Shown here in pieces: positions 33,853-44,188 of a DNA stretch of 64,000 nucleotides. The stretch is from positions 78,522 through 142,521 of the forward strand of contig JAUOZS010000002.1 of the NCBI GenBank assembly GCA_032334055.1, read 5' to 3'. Source of the DNA: Selenomonadales bacterium 4137-cl. GTDB taxonomy: Bacteria; Bacillota; Negativicutes; Sporomusales; UBA7701. A program made the position numbers and the translations under genes. Under the pieces are notes generated by a model. It was not told where the DNA came from. It saw only the letters and a program-made list of their open reading frames with translations, and made no database searches. How positions within the stretch are numbered: position 1 is the stretch's first letter; the number at the start of each line of letters is the position of its first letter.

Positions 33853-34854
33853 ATGAATCTGGACCAGTTCCCCCGCCGACGGTACACCGAGGGGCGGACG
33901 CCGATCGAATTTCTGCCCAATTTCTCGCGGGCGGTCGGCGGCCCGGAGATTTACGTCAAGCGCGACGATCTGCTAGGACTAACCGGCGGCGGCAACAAGA
34001 CGCGCAAGCTGGAATTTTTGGTCGGCGACGCGCTGGCGAAGGGCGCCGACACGCTGATCACCTGCGGGGCGGTGCAGTCGAACCATTGCCGGCTGACGCT
34101 GGCCGCGGCGGTCAAGGAGGGCCTGAAGTGCCGGCTGATACTGGCGGAGGCGACGCCGGGGGCGTACCGGCCGGACGCCGGCGGGAATGTCTTTCTTTAT
34201 CATTTGCTAGGGGTGGAACGGATAACGGTCGTGCCCTGGGGAACCGATCTGCTCGCCGCGCTCGCCGCCGCCGAAGCGGAAGCCGCGGCCGAGGGGCGGC
34301 GGCCTTACGTCATTCCGCTGGGGGGCTCCAACCCCATCGGCGCGCTTGGCTATGTCGCCTGCGGGCAGGAGATCGCCGCCCAATGCGCCGAGGGAGGACT
34401 TGAATTCGACAATATCGTGGTGGCCGGGGGCAGCGCCGGTACCCAGGGCGGGTTGCTGCTCGGGCTGAGGAGCGAGGGGTGCGGCGTCCCGGTGACCGGC
34501 ATCAGCGTTCTCAACCCCCGGGAGGTTCAGCAGAAGCTGGTGTACGAGATGGCGGAAAAAACGGCCGGCCATATCGGCGCGGCCGTGCCGGTAAAGCGCG
34601 AGGAGATCGCGGTGTACGACGACTACCTCGGTCCTGGGTACACGCTGCCGACCGCGGCGATGGTGGAGGCGGTCAAACTGCTCGCGAGTACGGAGGGCAT
34701 CCTGCTCGACCCGTCGTACACCGGCAAGGCGATGGCCGGGCTGATCGACCTGGCCCGCAAGGGTGTGTTCCCGGCCGGCGGCAGGGTGTTGTTCATTCAT
34801 ACCGGCGGGTGGCCGGCGCTGTTCGCCCATCAGGAATTGTTTTTGGATAAATAG
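33853..34854 (+). CDS. D-cysteine desulfhydrase / ACC deaminase-family PLP enzyme
   Basis: A 333-residue fold-type II PLP enzyme. YVKRDDLLGLTGGGNKTRKLE contains the Schiff-base Lys and the GGNK signature; GAVQSNHCR and VAGGSAGTQGG are the phosphate-binding stretches. D-cysteine desulfhydrases, ACC deaminases and L-cysteate or diaminopropionate lyases share this fold, so the substrate is uncertain. A preceding site AATACAGTACGGTGTAAAG has a dyad (TACA/TGTA) and could be an operator. It may join the B12 operon function or act separately. Confidence 0.85.
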   Translation: MNLDQFPRRRYTEGRTPIEFLPNFSRAVGGPEIYVKRDDLLGLTGGGNKTRKLEFLVGDALAKGADTLITCGAVQSNHCRLTLAAAVKEGLKCRLILAEATPGAYRPDAGGNVFLYHLLGVERITVVPWGTDLLAALAAAEAEAAAEGRRPYVIPLGGSNPIGALGYVACGQEIAAQCAEGGLEFDNIVVAGGSAGTQGGLLLGLRSEGCGVPVTGISVLNPREVQQKLVYEMAEKTAGHIGAAVPVKREEIAVYDDYLGPGYTLPTAAMVEAVKLLASTEGILLDPSYTGKAMAGLIDLARKGVFPAGGRVLFIHTGGWPALFAHQELFLDK

Positions 34855-34858
34855 CAGC

Positions 34859-34893
34859 CGTTGATAAGCCCCCATCTGCGGCGGTGCTCCTCG
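34859..34893 (+). repeat. Dispersed repeat fragment after the desulfhydrase gene
   Basis: CGTTGATAAGCCCCC followed by ATCTGCGGCGGTGCTCC, beginning 4 nt after the stop codon. It matches the start of the element at 20842 and the fragment at 41820. Confidence 0.6.
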
Positions 34894-34992
34894 ACTGCCA
34901 TCCGAAAATTTTCTTCAGCCGTTACCTTTATCGGCTGGCAGCGTTTAACACAGTGAAAGGCTTGGATGAATACATATTCGAGGAGGATTCCG

Positions 34993-35697
34993 ATGTTGAA
35001 ACGCAGCCTGGTTGTTTTCACCGTACTGTCCCTGCTGGCCGCCTGCCTGGCAGGCCCGGCGCTCGCCGCCCCGGCCGACGGGGCCCGCACAATCACCGTC
35101 ACCGGCCACGCCGAGGCGGCGGTGACGCCCGACATCGCGTTCGTTACCGCCGGTATCGTTACCACCGGCGCGGATGCCGAATCGGCCCGCGCGGACAACG
35201 ACCGGACGATGCGGCGGATCATCGACGCCCTCGCCGCCCAGGGCACTGACAAGGGCAACATCGCCACGTCCCAGTTCTCCCTGCAGCCCATCTACAGAAA
35301 CGACGGCAAGGACGGCGCGCCCGGAACGATAAGCGGCTACCGCCTGCAGAACAGTGTGACCGTGAAGGTCGAGGACCTCGCTAAAATCGGCCCCGTCATC
35401 GACGCAGCCTTCGCGGCCGGCGCCAATCAGTTCCAGGGCCTGCGCTTCGCCGTCAGGGACGACGACCGGCTTCACGACGAACTGCTCCGCAAAGCGGTGC
35501 TGGACGGCCGGCACAAGGCTTCGGTGATGGCCGACGCGCTGGGCGTCGCCCTCGGGCAGCCGCTGTCGGTATCGGAGGGGGGACGCTATATGCCGGTGCA
35601 GTTCGACGCGGTAAGGTCGTACAAGGCGGCGGGAACGCCCATCGAGGCGGGGACGATGACGGTGAGCGTGGACGTCAACCTGGTATTCGGCATGTAG
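34993..35697 (+). CDS. Secreted SIMPL-domain (DUF541) protein
   Basis: A 234-residue exported protein. The signal peptide ends near ALAAPADG. The mature part begins ITVTGHAEAAVTPDIAFV, the usual start of the SIMPL/DUF541 family, and includes SQFSLQPIY and a conserved GYRLQNSVTVKV stretch. These envelope proteins are linked to oxidative-stress tolerance but their biochemistry is poorly known. ATG 34993 with AGGAGG at 34981-34986. It is followed by a hairpin terminator. Confidence 0.9.
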   Translation: MLKRSLVVFTVLSLLAACLAGPALAAPADGARTITVTGHAEAAVTPDIAFVTAGIVTTGADAESARADNDRTMRRIIDALAAQGTDKGNIATSQFSLQPIYRNDGKDGAPGTISGYRLQNSVTVKVEDLAKIGPVIDAAFAAGANQFQGLRFAVRDDDRLHDELLRKAVLDGRHKASVMADALGVALGQPLSVSEGGRYMPVQFDAVRSYKAAGTPIEAGTMTVSVDVNLVFGM

Positions 35698-35745
35698 GCG
35701 CGGGAACGGAACGCTCCTCCCCGCAGTGTTCGCGTAGCTCATGGA

Positions 35746-35783
35746 AAGCCGCCCGTTGTGGAAAACAACGGGCGGCTTCTTGC
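35746..35783 (+). terminator. Terminator after the SIMPL gene
   Basis: A 14-bp stem (35746-35759 with 35765-35778) and 5-nt loop is followed by a short T-containing tail (CTTGCG). Confidence 0.75.
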
Positions 35784-36139
35784 GTCCCATAGGGCGGCAG
35801 GTGTTTTCATGCAGAAACGCGAGGCGGATTCTTGAAGCATAATTGAGCCAAATTCGCCATGAAGGGCAGTTTTGTACGAATGTACGTTTTCTCTATCTTT
35901 TAGCTGATTGGCCGTTGTGTGCCGAAAACAACGGTAAGCCTTCTATCTGCGGCATAATCAGGCGCTGGATAAGATTGGCGAGCTCCTTCTTTTAGCAGAC
36001 GTAACAAACACATACCGCCAAGTATAATGTATTCGACGAAAAAGCGACACATTTCGACTTTGCTGCCGATGAGCGGTAGTGATTCCGCTGTGCCTCCGAT
36101 GGCGGAGATTTAATCATAGATGGATCGGAATCAAAAGGA
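35784..36139. other. Gene-free stretch before the chemoreceptor
   Basis: About 350 bp with no supported gene. It holds a copy of part of the dispersed repeat (AAGCCTTCTATCTGCGG near 35936) and, further on, short stems such as CTCCG/CGGAG near 36094-36108. No c-di-GMP riboswitch core could be recognised despite the downstream chemoreceptor. A promoter is expected but none is clear. Confidence 0.4.
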
Positions 36140-36151
36140 GTGGTAGCAAAG

Positions 36152-38170
36152 ATGGCAGCGACACCGATAAACGGGGGCACCCGGAGAGGGCTGGCGTTTA
36201 ACAGCCTGCAGACGAGACTGACGGTCATAATCCTGGCAATTTTCCTTATTTCCCTGGGTGCGCTGGGGGGGATCAACCACTGGCAGGCCGAACGGATGCT
36301 CGCCAAAAGCATCGATAGCGGCCTGGCGACCCTGGCGACGATGACGGGCGAAAGCATGGGCGACTGGCTTGACGGCGTTAAGCTGGAACTGAGCGGTATG
36401 GCGAACGCGCCGGTATTTCAAAGCGGCGACCCGGCGGCGATCGTGCCTTTTCTGCAAACATTGGCGATGAATAATAAGAAATACGAGTCGTTCGCTTACG
36501 TCAATCCCGCCGGTTTTTTCAATAACAATACGGGCGCGTCCGGCGACCTGAGCCACCGGGCTTATATCCGCCAGGCGCTGGCAGGCGTGCCGGCGATTTC
36601 CGACCCCGTGGTCTCCAAGGCGACGGGCCGGATGGTGGTGGTTGTCGCCGTACCGGTAAAAACTGCCGGCAAGGTGACCGGCGCTTTATTCGGGGCAGTC
36701 GATATTGACAGCCTGACGAAGCGGCTGTTGGAGGTGAAGGCGGGCAAGACCGGCTACGCTTTCGTGGTGCGGGGCGACGGCCTGATGATCATCCATCCCA
36801 ACAAGGACTTGGCGATGAAGATCAATGTCCTGGAGGACAAAAGCGCCGGCGAAGCGATGAACGCCGCTTCACACAGGATGGTCAAGGGAGAAAAGGGATC
36901 GCTGGTTTACGAGTACAAAGGGATGAAAAAGATGATCTCCTACGCTCCGGTGCCAGGCACGAATTGGGCGGTGTGCGTCACCGTTCCGCATGCCGAACTG
37001 TCCGAGGATCTGGTAACGCTGCGCAACGTCTCGATGGTCACGGTCGCGGTGGTGCTGGTCCTCGCCGCCCTGGCGATAGCGCTGATGGCGCGGCGAATCG
37101 CCGCCCCGCTGAAAAAGCTGGTGGCGTTCGCCAACGAGGTAGCCGCCGGCGATGTTTCGGAACGGCACCGCACCATCTATACCCGGGACGAAACCGGTCA
37201 GCTGGCTGACGCAATGTTCCGGATGAGGGACAATTTGCGCGCCCTGGTAAGGCAGATAAACGCCAGCGCCGACCAGGTGGCGGCCTCGGCCGAGGAACTG
37301 ACGGCGAGCGCCGAGCAGTCGGCCCAGGCGGCCAACCAGATCGCGGCGTCGATAACCGGCGTGGCCGGCGCGGCGAATGAACAGTTGACGGCGGCCGACG
37401 AGGCGTCGGCGGTTGTTACACAGATGTCGGCCGGCATCCAGCAGGTGGCGGCCAACGGCAACCAGGTGGCCGGACAGACGACTCAGGCGGCCGAGAAAGC
37501 CAAGAACGGCGGCCAGCAGGTGGACAAGGCCGTCAGGCAGATGGGCCAGATCGAGAGTTCCGCCCAAACGGTTGCCGCCGCTGTCGCCAAGCTGGGCGAG
37601 CAATCGAAGGAGATCGGCCAGATCGTCGGGACGATAGCCGGTATCGCCGGACAGACCAACCTGCTGGCCCTTAACGCGGCGATCGAGGCGGCGCGGGCCG
37701 GGGAACAGGGCCGCGGCTTCGCGGTGGTGGCCGAGGAGGTCAGGAAGCTGGCCGAGCAGTCGCAGGCGGCGGCCGGGCAGATCGCTGATCTGATCGAGAA
37801 CATCCAGCGGGATACCGACAAGGCGGTCGCGGCGATGGATACCGGGGCCCGCGAGGTGAAGGCCGGCACCGAGGCTGTTACCGTCGCCGGGGCGGCTTTC
37901 GGGGAGATCGTGGCGCTGGTCACCCGGGTATCGGATCAGGTGCAGGAGGCATCGGGCGGCATGCAGCAGATGGCGGTCGGCAGCGAGCGGATCGTCGGGC
38001 TGGTGCGGACGATTGACGCTTTGAGCAAAACATCGGCCGGCGAGGCGCAGAGCGTGTCGGCTGCGGCCGAGGAGCAGCTGGCGTCGATGGAGGAGGTCGC
38101 CTCGTCGAGCCAGGCGCTGGCGAAGCTGGCCGAGGAGTTGCAGGCCGCGGTGAGCAAGTTCAGGGTATAG
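36152..38170 (+). CDS. Methyl-accepting chemotaxis protein with Cache sensor
   Basis: A 672-residue chemoreceptor. A membrane helix near residues 20-45 is followed by an extracytoplasmic Cache domain (about 50-285), a second helix (VSMVTVAVVLVLAALAIALM), a HAMP domain and a long cytoplasmic signalling coiled coil with the conserved hairpin GIAGQTNLLALNAAIEAARA. The ligand-binding part has DPVVSKATGRMVVVVAVPV, typical of dCache sensors of amino acids or organic acids. ATG 36152 follows AAAGGAG; GTG 36140 overlaps that site. It lies alone between two terminators. Confidence 0.94.
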   Translation: MAATPINGGTRRGLAFNSLQTRLTVIILAIFLISLGALGGINHWQAERMLAKSIDSGLATLATMTGESMGDWLDGVKLELSGMANAPVFQSGDPAAIVPFLQTLAMNNKKYESFAYVNPAGFFNNNTGASGDLSHRAYIRQALAGVPAISDPVVSKATGRMVVVVAVPVKTAGKVTGALFGAVDIDSLTKRLLEVKAGKTGYAFVVRGDGLMIIHPNKDLAMKINVLEDKSAGEAMNAASHRMVKGEKGSLVYEYKGMKKMISYAPVPGTNWAVCVTVPHAELSEDLVTLRNVSMVTVAVVLVLAALAIALMARRIAAPLKKLVAFANEVAAGDVSERHRTIYTRDETGQLADAMFRMRDNLRALVRQINASADQVAASAEELTASAEQSAQAANQIAASITGVAGAANEQLTAADEASAVVTQMSAGIQQVAANGNQVAGQTTQAAEKAKNGGQQVDKAVRQMGQIESSAQTVAAAVAKLGEQSKEIGQIVGTIAGIAGQTNLLALNAAIEAARAGEQGRGFAVVAEEVRKLAEQSQAAAGQIADLIENIQRDTDKAVAAMDTGAREVKAGTEAVTVAGAAFGEIVALVTRVSDQVQEASGGMQQMAVGSERIVGLVRTIDALSKTSAGEAQSVSAAAEEQLASMEEVASSSQALAKLAEELQAAVSKFRV

Positions 38171-38179
38171 CATAGGTTG

Positions 38180-38223
38180 CCGTCAAAGGCCCGAACCCCT
38201 AAGGGGGTACGGGCCTTTGACGG
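38180..38223 (+). terminator. Terminator after the chemoreceptor gene
   Basis: A long stem in which CCGTCAAAGGCCCG pairs with CGGGCCTTTGACGG and encloses CCCC/GGGG. The T tail is weak. Confidence 0.7.
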
Positions 38224-38372
38224 TTCCTGGCCATTGGCTGGCGGGCGACGCCGTTCTAGCGGCAAGCGTCCGGGAATAATTTCCTTTCTGAAGAAAAATT
38301 ATCCTTTTTTTAGCAGGAATAAAAGGATAACAGGCGAATAATAATCAAATAAACAGAGTAGTTTATCTGCGG

Positions 38373-38408
38373 CGGGACATATAATGTACCAGAGGGACAA
38401 ATTTGATC
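38373..38408 (+). promoter_or_regulatory. CggR operator with overlapping -10 element
   Basis: Two half-site units, CGGGAC-N6-TGTA (38373-38388) and AGGGAC-N6-GATC (38393-38408), are 4 nt apart. This matches the known CggR operator layout (CGGGAC-N6-TGTC twice with N4 between). TATAAT at 38380-38385 lies inside the first unit, so bound CggR would block the promoter. The site is 17 bp before the cggR start. Confidence 0.8.
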
Positions 38409-38424
38409 CCGCAGGAGGGCGCCA

Positions 38425-39450
38425 GTGGAAAAAACCGTCGCCTTGCACCGTAAGATCGCTCCCGAGCTGATTGGCGTGATTGAAGACCGGTTCAATATTC
38501 TCCGTCAGATCCAGTTCGCACAGCCGGTCGGACGGCGGGCTCTCGCCGTAGCTCTGGGAATGGGCGAGCGGGTGGTGCGGGCCCAGGTGGATTTTCTAAA
38601 AACAGCCGGGCTGATCGATCTCACGCCCCTGGGGATGTCGATCACCGAGGAGGGGCAGGCGCTGCTCAGCGAGTTGGCCGGGTATGTGCGGGTCCTCCAC
38701 GGGTTTTCCGCCCTGGAGGAGGAGCTTGCCGACCGCCTGGGCGTACGGCGGGTGGTTATCACCCGCGGCGACGTCGACACCGACCCGGCATCGCTTCGCG
38801 AGTTGGGGCGGGCCGCCGCCGGAGTACTCGGCGGGTATCTGGGAGATAATATGACCGTCGCCGTGAGCGGCGGGTCTACGATGGCCTGGGTGGCCGAGGC
38901 CGCGTCCGCAGCGGCGCGGGATGTGACGATCGTGCCCGCCCGCGGCGGCCTGGGCGAAAAGGTGGAGTACCAGGCCAATACCATCGCCGCCGTTATGGCC
39001 GGCAAGCTGGGCGGCCGCTACCGGTTGCTCCACCTGCCGGACGGCGTAGGCGGCGAGGCCCTCGACGTGCTGCTCGCCCATGACGCCAATCTGCGGTCCG
39101 TCGACGAGCTTATCCGCCGGGCGGATGTCGTTCTTCACGGTATCGGACTGGCCGAGGCCATGGCGGCAAGGCGCGTCATCGCCCCGGCGCTGATAAACGA
39201 GCTCAGGGCGCGGGGGGCGGCCGGTGAAGCCCTCGGCCAGTATGCTACCATCGGCGGCGAGATCGTATATACGACCGACAGCATCGGTTTGCGCCTGGAT
39301 GATCTCGGCGGCGTGGGCCGGGTGATAGCCGTGGCCGGCGGCCGCAGGAAGGCGGCCGCAATCGTGGCGGTGACCGCCGCCGGCAGCCGCGACGTCCTTG
39401 TAACCGACGAGGCGGCGGCCCGGGCCATCCAGGATATTATTAAGCGCTGA
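38425..39450 (+). CDS. cggR: Central glycolytic genes regulator CggR
   Basis: A 341-residue SorC/DeoR-family repressor. The N-terminal HTH (about 25-80, with RRALAVALGMGERVVRAQVDFLK) is followed by a sugar-phosphate-binding domain with VAVSGGSTM and HGIGLAEAM. In Bacilli CggR represses the gapA operon and is released by fructose-1,6-bisphosphate; the operator just upstream and gap downstream indicate the same autoregulated circuit. The start is GTG 38425, with GCAGGAGGG upstream. Confidence 0.92.
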   Translation: MEKTVALHRKIAPELIGVIEDRFNILRQIQFAQPVGRRALAVALGMGERVVRAQVDFLKTAGLIDLTPLGMSITEEGQALLSELAGYVRVLHGFSALEEELADRLGVRRVVITRGDVDTDPASLRELGRAAAGVLGGYLGDNMTVAVSGGSTMAWVAEAASAAARDVTIVPARGGLGEKVEYQANTIAAVMAGKLGGRYRLLHLPDGVGGEALDVLLAHDANLRSVDELIRRADVVLHGIGLAEAMAARRVIAPALINELRARGAAGEALGQYATIGGEIVYTTDSIGLRLDDLGGVGRVIAVAGGRRKAAAIVAVTAAGSRDVLVTDEAAARAIQDIIKR

Positions 39451-39470
39451 CTAATAAGGAGGAATATATC

Positions 39471-40478
<1,008 letters not shown>

Positions 40479-40536
40479 CGGAAAATTAACCAAATATTTC
40501 CTTTCGGAAAGGGCAAATTTCTGATAGGATAATGGT

Positions 40537-40590
40537 AAAACTAGGCTTACGCCTGCGCCTGGGGGCCGGCGCAAGCCGAGTTTTCTTTTC
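40537..40590 (+). terminator. Terminator-like hairpin between gap and pgk
   Basis: AAAACT plus GGCTTACGCC pairs with GGCGCAAGCC plus AGTTTT (one mismatch), ending in TTTTCTTTT. It would split cggR-gap from pgk-tpiA-gpmI-eno by partial termination. Confidence 0.7.
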
Positions 40591-40628
40591 GGCGATGCCA
40601 ACCTTAAGGGTTCTGTGGAGGTGTGCGA

Positions 40629-41810
40629 ATGAACAAGAAAACCATCCGCGATGTCGATCTCGCCGGCAAGAAGGTGCTGGTGCGGGTGGACTACAACGTT
40701 CCCATGGACGGCGGGGCGATCACCGACGATACCCGCGTCAGGGCGACGCTGCCGACCCTGCGTTATCTGCTGGAGCAGGGGGCAGCCGTAATTCTTGCCA
40801 GCCACCTGGGCCGGCCGAAAGGCGCCCCGGCGGTCGAATTCTCGCTCAAACCGGTGGCCGAACGGCTGTCCGGCCTGCTCGGCCGCGAGGTGCTGTTCGC
40901 CCCTGACTGCGTAGGCGAGGCGGCCGAGGGACCGGCCAAGGCCCTTAAACCCGGCCAGGTGCTGATGCTGGAGAACCTCCGTTTCCACAAGGAAGAGGAG
41001 AAGAACGACCCCGAGTTCGCCCGCAGGCTCGCGGCTCTGGCCGATACTTACGTAAACGACGCCTTCGGCGTTTCCCACAGGGCCCACGCTTCGGTCGAGG
41101 GCATAACCAAATACCTGCCGGCGGCGGCCGGTTTCCTGCTGGAGAAGGAGATCGACTTCCTCAGCCGGGCGGTGGGCGATCCTCCCCATCCGTACGTCGC
41201 CATCATCGGTGGCGCCAAGGTCTCTGACAAGATCGGCGTGATCGCCAACCTGCTGACCAAGGTCGACACGCTCATCATCGGCGGCGGCATGGCCAACACC
41301 TTCCTCGCCGCCCAGGGATACGCCACCGGCAAGTCGCTGGTGGAGCAGGACAAGATCGAACTGGCCGGTTCGCTGATCAAGCAGGCGGCCGAGCGGGACG
41401 TCAAGCTGCTGCTGCCGGCCGACGTGACGGTGGCCGACCGCTTCGCCGCCGACGCGGCCGTCAAAACGGTAGGTGTCGACGCCATTCCCGCCGACTGGAT
41501 GGCCCTCGATATCGGCCCGGCATCCGCCGCAGCTTTCGCAGCCGCCCTTGCCGGCGCCAGGCTGATCGTCTGGAACGGCCCGATGGGCGTGTTCGAGATG
41601 GATGCGTTCGCCAAGGGCACGGTCGCCGTGGCTGAAGCGGTGGCCGCCTCAGGCGCGGTGAGCGTTGTGGGCGGCGGCGATTCGGTGGCAGCGATCGAGA
41701 AGGCCGGCCTCCAGGATAAGATCAGCCATATATCGACCGGCGGCGGCGCGTCGCTGGAGTTTTTGGAAGGCAAGGTTCTACCCGGCGTAGCGGCGCTCGC
41801 CGATAAATAA
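40629..41810 (+). CDS. pgk: Phosphoglycerate kinase
   Basis: A 393-residue monofunctional kinase transferring phosphate from 1,3-bisphosphoglycerate to ADP. VLVRVDYNVPMDGG (substrate-binding loop), the LGRPKG region, GGAKVSDKIGVI and the ATP-domain GGGDSVAAIEKAG and STGGGASLEFLEG are all in place. ATG 40629 after GGAGGTG. It has the normal length and no fused TIM domain. Confidence 0.97.
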   Translation: MNKKTIRDVDLAGKKVLVRVDYNVPMDGGAITDDTRVRATLPTLRYLLEQGAAVILASHLGRPKGAPAVEFSLKPVAERLSGLLGREVLFAPDCVGEAAEGPAKALKPGQVLMLENLRFHKEEEKNDPEFARRLAALADTYVNDAFGVSHRAHASVEGITKYLPAAAGFLLEKEIDFLSRAVGDPPHPYVAIIGGAKVSDKIGVIANLLTKVDTLIIGGGMANTFLAAQGYATGKSLVEQDKIELAGSLIKQAAERDVKLLLPADVTVADRFAADAAVKTVGVDAIPADWMALDIGPASAAAFAAALAGARLIVWNGPMGVFEMDAFAKGTVAVAEAVAASGAVSVVGGGDSVAAIEKAGLQDKISHISTGGGASLEFLEGKVLPGVAALADK

Positions 41811-41819
41811 CGTGGCATC

Positions 41820-41841
41820 CGTTGATAAGCTCCCGTCTGCG
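41820..41841 (+). repeat. Dispersed repeat fragment between pgk and tpiA
   Basis: CGTTGATAAGCTCCC then GTCTGCG, starting 10 nt after the pgk stop. It matches the starts of the copies at 20842 and 34859 with a few changes. Confidence 0.5.
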
Positions 41842-41882
41842 TTTGGCGGGGACTTCTGAACGGCCGCCGGGAGGTATATAGT

Positions 41883-42629
<747 letters not shown>

Positions 42630-42643
42630 AGCGAGTTGATAAT

Positions 42644-44188
42644 GTGAGCAAACTTACCGTTCCGATCGCTCTGATCATCCTCGACGGCTGGGGAGTGGGC
42701 GACGCGTGCGACGCCAGCAACGCCATCGCCCGCGCCAAAACCCCCCATATGACCCTCCTGTCCGAGCTGTACCCCAACACCGTGCTGGCCTGCGCCGGCG
42801 AGGCCGTCGGCCTGCCTGAAGGGCAGATGGGCAACTCCGAGGTGGGCCATCTCAACATCGGCGCCGGCCGCGTCGTTTACCAGGATCTGACCCGTATTTC
42901 GAAAGCTATCCGCGACGGCGACTTTTTCGCCAACCCCGTATTGGGCGGGGTTTTGTCGGCGGTCAAGGAGAGCGGCTCCGCCCTCCACATTATGGGCCTG
43001 GTGTCCGACGGCGGCGTCCACAGCCACATCGAGCATATCTACGGCCTGCTGGAGCTGGCCAAGCGCGGCGGCGTGCAGCGGGTCCATATCCACACCTATC
43101 TGGACGGCCGCGACGTGCCGCCGTCGAGCGCCCTGCAGTATATCGACGCTCTTGAGGCCAAGGCGGCCGAGCTGGGCGTCGGCCGCATCGCCACCGTTGC
43201 CGGTCGCTACTTCGCCATGGACCGCGACAAGCGCTGGGACCGTATCGAGAAGGCTTACGCCGCCCTGGTTCGCGGCGAAGGCGAGCGCGCTCCCACCGCC
43301 AGAGCGGCGGTGGAGCAGGCCTACGCGCGCGGCGAGACGGACGAATTCGTGTCGCCGACGGTGGTGGAAAGCTGTGGCGACTGCGCCATCAAGGCCGGCG
43401 ACGGCGTCATCTTTTTCAACTTCCGCCCCGACCGGGCCCGCCAGCTTACCCGCGTGTTCACCGACAAGGATTTCGCGGCTTTTCCGCGCACCTATATGCC
43501 GCTCCATTTCGCCACCTTTACCCAGTACGACGAAACGCTGCCGGTGCCGGCCGCCTTCCCGCCCCAGTTTATCGGCAACACCCTCGGCGAGGTCTTCAGC
43601 GCCGCCGGCCTAACCCAGCTGCGTATCGCCGAGACCGAGAAATACGCCCACGTGACTTATTTCTTCAACGGCGGCGAGGAGAAACCGTTGCCCGGCGAGG
43701 AGCGGGCGCTTATCCCGTCGCCCAAGGTGGCGACCTACGACCTTAAGCCGGAGATGAGCGCCGTGGAGGTTGCCGACCGGGCGGTGGCGGAGATCCGTTC
43801 CGGCAAGTACGACCTGATCGTGATGAACTTCGCCAACGGCGACATGGTCGGCCACACCGGCGACCTGGACGCCGCCATCAAGGCGGTGGGGGTCGTCGAC
43901 AACTGCGTGGGCCGGGTGACGGACGCCATCCGCGACCGTGGCGGAATCGCCTGCATCACGGCCGACCACGGCAACGCCGACTGCATGGTCGATCACGAGA
44001 GCGGTGAGGCGCTTACCGCCCACACCCTCAACCCCGTGCCTTTCATCCTCGTTTCCGAGAAGCACCGCCAGGCCAAGCTCCGCCCCGGCATCCTCGCCGA
44101 TATCGCGCCGACGGTCCTCGACCTTGCGTCGATCGCTGCGCCGGCGGAAATGACCGGCCGCACGCTCATAATCAAGGAGGGAAAATAA
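42644..44188 (+). CDS. gpmI: Cofactor-independent phosphoglycerate mutase
   Basis: A 514-residue manganese-dependent mutase interconverting 3- and 2-phosphoglycerate. IALIILDGWG carries a metal Asp, GQMGNSEVGHLN the phosphorylated Ser, HIHTYLDGRDVPP and TADHGNADCMVDH the other metal ligands. The start is GTG 42644 (VSKLTVPIAL), 14 nt after tpiA; the longer frame from 42386 lies in tpiA and is rejected. It overlaps eno by one base (TAATG). Confidence 0.96.
   Translation: MSKLTVPIALIILDGWGVGDACDASNAIARAKTPHMTLLSELYPNTVLACAGEAVGLPEGQMGNSEVGHLNIGAGRVVYQDLTRISKAIRDGDFFANPVLGGVLSAVKESGSALHIMGLVSDGGVHSHIEHIYGLLELAKRGGVQRVHIHTYLDGRDVPPSSALQYIDALEAKAAELGVGRIATVAGRYFAMDRDKRWDRIEKAYAALVRGEGERAPTARAAVEQAYARGETDEFVSPTVVESCGDCAIKAGDGVIFFNFRPDRARQLTRVFTDKDFAAFPRTYMPLHFATFTQYDETLPVPAAFPPQFIGNTLGEVFSAAGLTQLRIAETEKYAHVTYFFNGGEEKPLPGEERALIPSPKVATYDLKPEMSAVEVADRAVAEIRSGKYDLIVMNFANGDMVGHTGDLDAAIKAVGVVDNCVGRVTDAIRDRGGIACITADHGNADCMVDHESGEALTAHTLNPVPFILVSEKHRQAKLRPGILADIAPTVLDLASIAAPAEMTGRTLIIKEGK

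Noticed and set aside
35784..36139. c-di-GMP riboswitch before the chemoreceptor gene
   Set aside because: The conserved core of the GEMM riboswitch could not be found.
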